Below are positions 56,862 through 64,000 of a DNA stretch of 64,000 nt, piece by piece; position 1 is the first letter of the stretch, and the number at the start of each line of letters is the position of its first letter. Source of the DNA: Hydnum rufescens UP504 (lineage: Eukaryota > Basidiomycota > Agaricomycetes > Cantharellales > Hydnaceae). The DNA lies in contig MU128942.1 in assembly GCA_014904985.1 (NCBI GenBank), forward strand, positions 62,001-126,000, written 5' to 3'. Below the pieces are notes generated by a model that had not been told where the DNA came from, made no database searches, and saw only the letters and a program-made list of their open reading frames with translations. The position numbers and the translations under genes were made by a program.

Positions 56862-57775
56862 AGATTCATGCAGCTCTCATCCAAATATCAAATTATTGTT
56901 CATTACAAAGAGCTGGGACCTGATAGAACAGGAGACAGCAGTAGAATGGATCAAAGAGGAGGCAAATCATCCTGTCTCTCAGGTACTGACTCTGACTCAA
57001 AATATTTATTTATTTAGCTCAGCAAGTATAGGGAAAAAACTCTGACTATGACTCTGCCTACAAGCTCAACAACTGCACTCCCTGAAAATGCATGCATTAT
57101 GCTTGGCCTCATTGACAGTGATGAAGATGATGAAAGCATGAGTATTGATGAGCATATATTTCAGCAAAGTGTGCCCCCACTACAAAGCCCATACTTACAT
57201 TCTGGCATGTCCATTCTTGTGTTTGGTTTCAATTTTTGAACATCAGACCATGAATACTGATATTGAGATCATGTCCCTATAGGAGCATGAGCATATATAT
57301 CCAACCTGGTTCCTTATGGCAATGGATTACTTACCAAATCAAGCCTTATCTGTCCCATGTGAGCAAGTATTCTTGTCAAGCTCCAAGACCATGACAAAAA
57401 GGCAAAACCGCATCAAACCCAAGCTCATGGAAGCCTTAAAAATGCTCAATTTTATGCTCAAGAAGTGTGGCTAAACTTTATGGATAGCTGGGACACTCTG
57501 ATTGCTGACATGTGGGATGACAAGGATGACAACACAAGTGTGCTTCAGGATATATTAGGGGCTCAAGGTTTGGAGTTGGACCAGATTCTGGAAACACTGG
57601 GAAATGAATTGGGTTACATGCATATGTGTACATACAAAGACTCAGGTCCACTTAGAGTCTAAGTCAACTCCTAAATTGGAGTTGGACTTCAGAGATAAGT
57701 CTAGTCTCTCAGAAATCTCATGGAGTTGCCCAAAGTTGACCCTGAGTCACATGAAGCTGAGTCACAGCATCACTA
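56862..57775 (+). pseudogene. hAT transposase, 3' part, with right terminal repeat
   Basis: The C-terminal hAT dimerisation region is clear. After an intron-like gap ending CCCTATAG (57282), HEHIYPTWFLMAMDYLPNQALSV and CEQVFLSSSKTMTKRQNRIKP run to KKCG and a stop at about 57474. Upstream is EWIKEEANHP-like text (~56940) and an acidic linker LGLIDSDEDDESMSIDEH (~57095-57150). The right end GTCACAGCATCACTA (57761-57775) fits the TAGTGTTGC-type hAT terminus, with subterminal GAGTTG/GACTTC words before it. The N-terminal part and left end are not contiguous. It cuts into copia D at 57776. Confidence 0.8.
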
Positions 57776-57779
57776 GCCT

Positions 57780-58513
57780 TCCCCATAGGCAAGAGCAATA
57801 ATATGTGATCCCTTGGCCAGGCACACTTTTCAAGGGATTGGGTAAGTTGTGTACAAGGTGAAATTGGTTGTGGTCAGGGCCATGTGATCAGAACACCCTG
57901 AATCAATGACCCATGTTGATCACACAGAGGTGTCAGTTTTGGCAGTTGCAGCATGGGTCTCTACTGCTCCTGCAAAGGGGCCAGAGATGGTGGTGACCAT
58001 CATCATGTCTGCCTTGCTGTCAGTAGTATTGGCAGTGACAAGGTTTGCCTGTCCTTCCTTCCCATGTCCAGAGGCTTTCTCAGGGCATTTTGCTTTTACA
58101 TAGCTGATTTTCTTGCAGGTATGGCAAGTGGCTGTTTTGAGCCATTCCTTGTACTTTGCCTTTTCCTTGGAAGTTTTCAGTGGGCCATGCTGGTTGCCAG
58201 TATTCACTTGCAGGGCAGCTGAGGAGTCTGTGACAGACTGTTGTATGTGTGCCTCTTCATCCATTAGCACCCCCTTGATGTCATCCAATGTTACTGATGT
58301 GATGCCAGTGAGTAATGTAGTGCAGACAACATTGTAGGAGGCTGGCAGCCCATGGAGGAGAGTGAGGGCAAGGAGAGTATCAGGAATAGGTGGGTTTCCA
58401 ATGGGACCAGATGTGATGTAGTCAGCAGCTGCAGTCTCAAGGGCAGCAGCAAAGTTGGCAATGGATGTGAAATTGGAGAGGGAGGAGGAGAATATTTTCT
58501 GGGAAGCATAGAA
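57780..58513 (-). pseudogene. copia D gag C-terminal part and protease start
   Basis: From the B junction the frame reads FYASQKIFSSSLSNFTSIAN, then PDTLLALTLLHGLPASYN and LDDIKGVLMDEEAH, a copia gag (UBN2-like) pattern. The zinc knuckle is CHTCKKISYVKAKC, with its His replaced by Tyr (~58110). The protease follows with WVIDSGCSDHMAL at ~57900, an intact DSG motif. A stop precedes it (near 57925), and further stops are near 57845. Confidence 0.83.
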
Positions 58514-58518
58514 CTGAG

Positions 58519-58727
58519 TGTTGGCAGTGTAAGTCTGCAGCCAAGTCTGATTGACCCTGCTCTGGCACTCTATTGGTGCTTCAGCTTTTGCTCACATTGT
58601 ATATGCCTGCATTATATTCCTCAGTGATCTATCACCCCCAAACCCCCTATATATTTACTGTACATACATTGTATAGTTTCCCCACTGATTTGTACCCTGT
58701 CCACCAACACCAAGTGCAATTTCTACA
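58519..58727 (+). repeat. 5' LTR of element B
   Basis: TGTTGGCAGTGTAAGTC...CAATTTCTACA. Contains a TATATATT box-like stretch (~58649). Confidence 0.9.
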
Positions 58728-58754
58728 CAAATCAGCCAGCTCAGTGTCCTCAGT

Positions 58755-60044
58755 ATGTCTACTGTGTACAACATCAATTCCCTCTTGGCAACAGTCCAGA
58801 AGTTGTCCAGTCTGGAAAACTACTTTGACTGGGTTTTCCAAATGCATCTTATTCTGACTTGTGCAGGATCTTTGGGAGTTGTAAACAGATCCATTGCCTG
58901 ACTGTTAATTCGGTAGTATCCGAATTAAGGAGTGGGGAGGGACCGGAGGATGGAGGAGGTTCTGGTTCCAATGGATTAGTCCAGTCCGTGGGACTGAGAC
59001 CATTCCGTCTAGCCCGACAGGCTAACAGTTCCTGGAGGGTTAGGGTTTCTATGCCCACTAGGGCAAAGTAAGAAGGTTTAGTCATAAAGCTGGGAGTCGC
59101 ACAATGTGTAGTGCGTAATGAACAGGTCCGCGACTCTGTGAGTCAGACAATTGATGATGGTAGAAAAGATAGATTATCCAGGCATTGCCACGGCTCTTTC
59201 CATACAGGAAGTATGACTAAGAAAGCTATGTAAGAAGAGGGCAATTCCCGGGGCAGCACCAAACTCCTACATGAGGAGAAGCTTTCCACTGGTTTGGTCT
59301 TAGAAAGCTATAGTAAATCCATTTTAAAAGAGTGAAGTTGCCCTATGGCCTAAGGACTCATAGCACCACTAACACTGACCAGCCTCTACTGATACTGTCT
59401 GTCTGGCAGATTGGAATGCCAAGTCTGCAGATGGATACACAGCTATTGGACTGGCCATAATGCCAGATCAGGCCATCCAAATTTGTGATTGTGCTGATGC
59501 ACCCTCAGCCTGGAGTGCCCTGGAGCACATGTACCTTAGGAATTCTGCTGCAAATCATATTTCACTCAAATGTTGTCTATACAGTACTCAGCATGATACT
59601 AGTGATTCAATCCATGTTAATATCAACATGATCACATCTCTTGCTTCACAGTTGCAGTCCATGGGTGTCAACATGGGTGAAGAGGAGATCACTGATGCAT
59701 TGATATTTAACCTCCCAACTACATATGATTCAGTTGCAATGGCTCTCATGACTCAGCAAGGCCAACTCTCAGTTTCAGACATCTCAGTGGCCCTCGCTGA
59801 ATATGAGTCCTGGAACAAGCCTGAAGGAGCTCCCAATCCCAATCCCTCTGCTCTTGTAGCCAAGTCTGGTGCTTGGTCTAAGGAGAAAAAGGACCCAAAG
59901 GGAGAGTTGAAGAGCCTGACTAATGGTGTAACATGTCACTGGTGCCAGAAACCAGGCCACTATGCACATGAGTGCACTGTGCTGGCCCCAGTATGCTCAG
60001 AAGATGAAATGGTTGCACTTCTGGAGCCTCTCAAGCTTTTCTGA
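58755..60044 (+). pseudogene. Element B gag (copia type), interrupted
   Basis: The N-terminal exon-like piece from Met 58755 has KLSSLENYFDWVFQMHLIL, the copia gag start, and continues to about 58895. A stop and about 510 bp of foreign-looking DNA follow. Coding resumes near 59405 (DWNAKSADGYTAIGLAI). It then runs open to 60044 with CDCADAPSAWSALEHMY, LASQLQSMGVNMGEEEITDALIFNLP, a helical tail and a complete zinc knuckle CHWCQKPGHYAHEC (59938-59979), ending LEPLKLF. It probably packaged RNA using pol supplied by a related element. Confidence 0.83.
58896..59404. other. ~510-bp insert or intron within element B gag, unidentified
   Basis: The interval between the two gag pieces has more CpG than its surroundings (ATCCGAATTAAGG, AGTCGCACAATG, GGTCCGCGACTC) and no similarity to other repeats here. 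The left edge lies near GTAAACAGATCC and the right edge ends CTGTCTGGCAG, so an intron is conceivable. I could not pair a target duplication. A 78-codon minus frame (58849-59085) is not recognised. Confidence 0.4.
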
Positions 60045-60925
60045 AAGCTTGGCATGTGTTTTTTGGGGGTCTTTCTTGTGGGATATGAATACCTAGGACT
60101 CTGGGAACCAACAACAAGGGTGGATAGATTTATAGGGGTGCCTAAGTGCTCAAGTGGAGTGAGGGTGGGTGAAGCAAAAGAGACTATGGTATTTGTAGGT
60201 GTTGGCCAATATATGGCCTACAAGATAGGAGAGAATTACAGGAGGTACAAGTAAGAAAACAGAGGTGTACTAAAGAGAATACAGGAGTAACTATGAGAAT
60301 GGTCAATGGGCACAGGGAACTGCTCATGGACCTAGGAGAAGTCCTCCAAATGCAGCAGACCCACTTGAATTCAATGTGATTACCAAATAGGGGTCACCCC
60401 CTCTAAAACCATCCTTTGGCCTGTCAGATCCCAACTCCAACACTTTCAGGTGGGATGGAGGTGGTGCTCAGGCAAGGGGATTGCTGTGGATCTGGCTTGT
60501 TGATCAGGGTGCATGGAGGGGATTTGGATATCTGGCTTGTGGCACATGACATCATCAAGACATCCACCATTGTTTTCAGTCCTGGGTTTGTGCAAGGGGG
60601 CTTGGACAGCTCAGCTTGTGGTTCTGAAAACACTCAGAGCCTATGGTTTTGACTCCAGTGGGAGTATATTTCTGTTTTTTCTTGGTTTTGTCCCCCTGTC
60701 CAAACTCATTTGCTCCAGTGAGAGTTACTGTTCACTTTTTGTTTCCCTTCTCAGTTTCCTTGCTTCAGTCGGAGCAAATTTTGTTTTGACTTTCCCCTCA
60801 GACTGTCCCAGTGGGAGTGTACCTTTCCCCTCACCCCCTCTTGTTCCTGTTCCCCCCCCTTTTTTTTTTCTGTTTGTGCATATTCTCCCACTTCTGGACC
60901 CAATTGTCCTTGCTGTGAGTGGAAG
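60045..60925 (+). other. Element B 3' interior, non-coding
   Basis: After the gag stop I find no protease or pol motif. From about 60440 the sequence parallels element E at 40715-41057 and 42608-42814 (GGGATGGAGGTGGTGC, CATGACATCATCAAGACATC, TCATTTGCTCCAGTGRGAGTTACTG). Long C and T runs lie at about 60853-60872. Confidence 0.6.
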
Positions 60926-61133
60926 TGTTGGTGGTATAAGTCTGCAGCCAAGTCCAATTGACCCCACTCTGGTGCTCTATCAGTGCTTCAGCTTTTGCTC
61001 AGGTTGTATATGCCTGCATTATATTCCTTGGCAATCTATCACCAGAAACCCCCTATATATTTACCATACATACATTGAATAGTTTCCCTGCTGATTTGTA
61101 CCCTGTCCACCAACACTAAGTGCAATTTCTACA
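60926..61133 (+). repeat. 3' LTR of element B
   Basis: TGTTGGTGGTATAAGTC...CAATTTCTACA, with a small number of mostly transition differences from the 5' copy. Preceded by the purine-rich GTGAGTGGAAG, a plausible polypurine tract. Confidence 0.9.
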
Positions 61134-61489
61134 CTGAGCAGAAAGGCATTTTAGTTTGTACATACAGTGCAATTTGTTCCATGCAACAGAAGGAATTTCA
61201 TCATGAGCAATGTGGGATTTCACAGTGGGTTCACAGGTGAGGACAATGTTGTACATGACATTGATGGCACCCTTCTCCCAGATTTCCATTTTAGATTCAT
61301 ACTCTGCGGATCATCAATTAGAGTTTCATTGGCACTGGTGATTTTGGTGGTGGGCAGGGTGACATTCTTCCCTTGGATCCAGGACCACTGTCCAGCATGA
61401 TGGATGACAAGATGGAGATCAGCAGCCCATGCAGCATAGTTTTTGTGGCCATGAAGCTTCATGACAGATAGCTGGGCAGGTTCAGTCAT
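61134..61489 (-). pseudogene. copia D gag N-terminal part
   Basis: From Met 61489: MKLHGHKNYAAWAADLHLVI matches the copia gag start (LxGxxNYxxWxxxM). After one frameshift near 61280 it continues as NVMYNIVLTCEPTVKSHI and VAWNKLHCMYK, the expected helical pattern. It ends at the CTGAG target duplication (61134-61138) of element B. Confidence 0.85.
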
Positions 61490-61561
61490 AGCAACTGGTC
61501 CTCAAAGAAAGTGCAAGTCAGCAAGGAAGATTATGGCTGGTGGTGCTTTTAGTAGGGCAAT

Positions 61562-61573
61562 GGGCCCATAACC
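61562..61573 (-). promoter_or_regulatory. Primer-binding site of copia D (half initiator-tRNA-Met)
   Basis: Plus-strand GGGCCCATAACC abuts the LTR at 61574. Its complement on the element strand is the copia-type half-tRNA primer site, as at 54670. Confidence 0.88.
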
Positions 61574-61963
61574 TGTAGAAGCAGGAAGTCTGTGATGTGG
61601 GAACCATGATCAATTAGTAAGTGTATTTACATGAAGGAAAGAGAGAATGGAGAGCTTACCTGCAATGCAGGAACTGTAATCAATTGGTTACTGAGTCACA
61701 AGACTAGTATGGCATTATATAGAAGAATGAGAACAAGGGGGCAATGCATGTGGACAATGTGTGCTTTGGTGTGTGTTCAGATGACATGTGTTTTGCAAGG
61801 GAAGTGGCATGCAATGAGTGGTGGTAGGGTGGACATTGCAGTGGTGGCAGTGTCAGAGTGTTTTGCTGCAACATGGTATTGATTGCTTACAGGAATGATG
61901 AGGGTCCTTTCAACCACTTGTTTGCAAGTAGAATTGAGTTCAATAGTTGAGCTTGTTCTTACA
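61574..61963 (-). repeat. 5' LTR of copia D (390 bp)
   Basis: The plus strand runs TGTAGAAGCAGG...GTTCTTACA. An internal duplicate (GGAACCATGATCAATTAGT and GGAACTGTAATCAATTGGT, at 61601 and 61670) resembles duplicated control sequence. No second copy in the window. Confidence 0.75.
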
Positions 61964-62222
61964 TAAGACATCTAGATGCCTTTTCATTTCTGACTGTTCA
62001 GGACTTTCACATTGCAAAGTCACATCGGCAGTGTTGCAAACCACTACTGTGCCTGATGTTATTTATACACAGGCTTGAGCACCAGCATGGTCAACCATCC
62101 TTGTGAGAAACAATGTCATTGAGTTGGTTATTCGTATTATGTAATGAGCCGCCGTTGATTTGCCGATTTGCACTCCTGTTTTTTGGTTCGTCTTTGGCCC
62201 CGAGCGTCGCGTGGGAGCAGTG
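61964..62222. other. Transition from transposon to host-like DNA
   Basis: No feature beyond the copia D LTR edge. CpG frequency rises from about 62150. Confidence 0.4.
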
Positions 62223-63066
62223 GCTATGCGATTCTTTGTTGCCGTTCTAGTTTTTGTTGCTGCTGCTGCTGTCATCGGCCCGGCGGACGGCGGATGCGAT
62301 GTGTTTTGCTGTGATTGTGATACAGGATATAGAATTACACAGGGCGGTGTTCAAGCAGCAGTGGCAGCAGCGGAGAATTTGACAAGGTTTCAGAATGAAG
62401 ATTATTTTTATTGACGGGGTAGCGTGGGGGGCCTGGGACTTGATGAATTAGATTTGGTTAAGAGTCTATCGTTAGCAAGCAGAGACGAAAGGGGAAATAA
62501 TGCTGGGATGCAAAATTGTAAAAGGCGAGTGAGTCAGGCTATGTATGTGGACGTGTGAGATAAGGGCGACCGGGCTATGGGGCGCTTTCTATCTAGATGA
62601 ATTTGATTGAGTATTTCTGGGTCCCCCCATTTCCCCGCCCAAGGGACCGATTACTGTTGCTGTAACGTGGCAAAGGGAGGGTGATTCAGTGTAAATTATT
62701 CTTTTTTATTCGAATGTGGGAAAGCTGACCCCTTGTCATTTATGGTAACTCCGCGGTATTGAGCCCTATTGGGGTGAGATGACTGCGCGGGCTGTGTTAC
62801 GGTCGCCTGACTGGAACATTTGAGCTGTGCTCAACGGCCGGGGGCGCGACAAGCAGCCGCCCTATGAATCGGCCCCCCACCAGCCTGCATTGTGTGTGTG
62901 TTTTTTTTTTATTCAGGAAGAAACAAGGAGTGCCATAGACCCGTGGGACATCGGTGTGTTCTCTGGACGGCGGAGGGAGTTTGATTTTATTGGACCCTTT
63001 ATCAATCCAACTCTGGGCAGTGACTTTGTCATTATGAGCGAGTATGGTGGGCGGTGGGTTGTTTAA
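62223..63066 (+). CDS. Putative small secreted protein, exon structure uncertain
   Basis: ATG at 62223 opens MRFFVAVLVFVAAAAVIG, a typical signal peptide (charged n-region, long hydrophobic core, small residues before a likely cut near ADGG). The mature start is CDVFCCDCDTGY followed by VQAAVAAAEN, and the frame stops at 62414. Downstream, a frame at 62911-63066 after a T-tract ending in CAG reads EETRSAIDPWDIGVFSGRRR and ends at a stop, and could be a later exon. The Cys-rich start followed by a helix loosely recalls small fungal guanyl-specific ribonucleases, but no catalytic motif is visible and I do not assign a function. Confidence 0.4.
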
Positions 63067-64000
63067 ATTATCCCAGCCGTGTTGTTTTTCCGTGGAATAT
63101 GGATACTATAAGTGTGGCCAAGGAAGCCGAGTCGCACCAAGGACGCTAGTTGTGTAAATGCTAGAAGTGCTTTGACGGATCCAATGCTTCACACCCATTC
63201 TCTTGAGCAATAACAGTCAGAAAGGATGAAATGACCATCGTGGGAGCCCGGCGTAGATCTTCAGCAGCGTGAAACGGCAGGGAATATGCCCTCTGGGAGA
63301 GGAGTTATGCTTCCAGGGTGTCGCTTCATGGAGCTACCGTGGGATCTCTCCACTGAGCGTGGCAAATTAAAGCATGCGTACAGTAGTAGAAACACCTTGG
63401 TTTATTTTGTTTTCTTTTGCAAGCATTGATTGAATTGGTTACCCGTAAAAGCCTTGCAAATGATCTTTTTGCACCTGTGGATCCAGTGTGAAATAATCTG
63501 ATGGTAGTTGGAACTCGACGTGGTGTTTTGTTCGGGTCCCACGCCCCCCTCCGTCCAGCGGTGAACGGGCATAGGAGCCTTACAGTAGTCATGGCTACAT
63601 AAATTAACTGATTACAATTAGAGCATAACAAGGGGTGCATCGCCTGTGCGCCTAATCCAGAATCTAGTGCAAACATATTCAAAAACAGCGATGATCACCA
63701 ATCACTCTAAATATTAAAGAAACCTGTGTCGCACATATGGCAATTACTTTACATATCCTACTCATACTACAGAATTTTGAATATAATAGCAAGCACCGTG
63801 GAATACGGAAGTCCACATGTTGCATGATTATTCCTGCCGTCCAATCATGTGCCATGTAAGTACAGCCATACTATAATTCCATCTCTCTAAATGGTCCCGA
63901 TGGCCCAATACATGTTGCTGGATGAGACCCAAAAGAAATGCAGTACAGAAATGAAGAGGTAAGAGCCTCAACCGTGTACGGAGGACATGGGGTGGGAGAT
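63067..64000. other. Host-like DNA without a supported gene
   Basis: Mixed composition with normal CpG. A 118-codon minus frame (63326-63682) has scattered Cys/His but no recognised domain or start context. Nothing repetitive is seen. Confidence 0.4.

Larger units (their letters stand above)
58519..61133 (+). mobile_element. Gag-only copia-type retrotransposon B
   Basis: 5' LTR 58519-58727 and 3' LTR 60926-61133 (about 208 bp each, TGTTGG...TTCTACA). Exact 5-bp duplication CTGAG (58514-58518 and 61134-61138). The 2.2-kb interior encodes a copia gag with zinc knuckle and no recognisable protease, integrase or RT. It is inserted in the gag of copia D and leaves that frame intact when removed. 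Its 3' interior (60440-60925) is related to element E. No half-tRNA-Met primer site follows the 5' LTR. Confidence 0.88.
57776..61963 (-). mobile_element. Ty1/copia retrotransposon D, 5' part, split by element B
   Basis: Minus-strand order: 5' LTR 61574-61963, primer site 61562-61573, gag N-terminus 61134-61489, [element B 58519-61133], gag C-terminus and zinc knuckle 57920-58513, protease start 57780-57919, then truncated by the hAT end at 57775. The gag frame is continuous across element B once B and one CTGAG copy are removed. Confidence 0.87.

Noticed and set aside
51439..57775. The MITE left end and the hAT right end as one hAT element
   Set aside because: The MITE has its own exact 8-bp duplication on both sides, so its left end cannot belong to the 57775 element.
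62223..62414. Firm assignment as a guanyl-specific ribonuclease
   Set aside because: Only a Cys-rich start and helix are suggestive; the catalytic His/Glu/Arg motifs cannot be placed.

Overview
The window looks like a repeat-rich stretch of an Agaricomycete (basidiomycete) genome. The evidence is a STAND/NLR gene (NACHT plus many WD40 repeats) with short spliced exons, and KDZ, Plavaka (CACTA-like), MULE-with-SWIM and hAT transposase remnants beside Ty3/gypsy and Ty1/copia pol genes. Almost all of it is transposable elements, mostly inserted into one another. Only the NLR (27.4-33.5 kb) and the last ~2 kb look like ordinary host DNA.

Layout. 1-12.8 kb: a minus-strand gypsy element. One solo LTR lies in its integrase, and a second lies between its gag and protease; that second LTR is itself split by a third. 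10.5-13.8 kb: tandemly duplicated LTR-like blocks. 14.4-16.5 kb: a near-perfect 2,114-bp fold-back palindrome with an exact 8-bp target duplication. 17-21 kb: a KDZ transposase remnant and an unrecognised divergent gene. 21-22.2 kb: a solo LTR. 22.5-26.4 kb: a ~1.97-kb direct tandem duplication carrying two copies of one solo LTR. 27.4-33.5 kb: the NLR gene, broken by an 842-bp solo LTR with a GTCTT duplication. 34.1-43.8 kb: a hAT end, a second fold-back relative, and within it a short copia-like element with two 101-bp LTRs, which itself carries three more solo LTRs and a MULE. 43.8-55 kb: one copia element in pieces, split by three insertions including a 5.7-kb Plavaka transposon. 55-57.8 kb: a second large inverted repeat and a hAT transposase 3' end. 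57.8-62 kb: another copia element whose gag is split by a 2.6-kb gag-only copia element (exact CTGAG duplication). 62-64 kb: CpG-rich DNA with a possible small secreted protein.

For several insertions I could pair target-site duplications by eye and confirm that removing the insert restores the host element's reading frame, so the nesting order is well supported. Two things recur. (1) A family of 1.2-1.6 kb elements with ends TGTTGG...TTACA and 4-bp duplications is present six times, always as solo copies with internal tandem repeats and no coding partner. (2) Sequence decay is dominated by transitions and CpG loss, affecting old transposons and the WD40 repeat array but not the NACHT exons.
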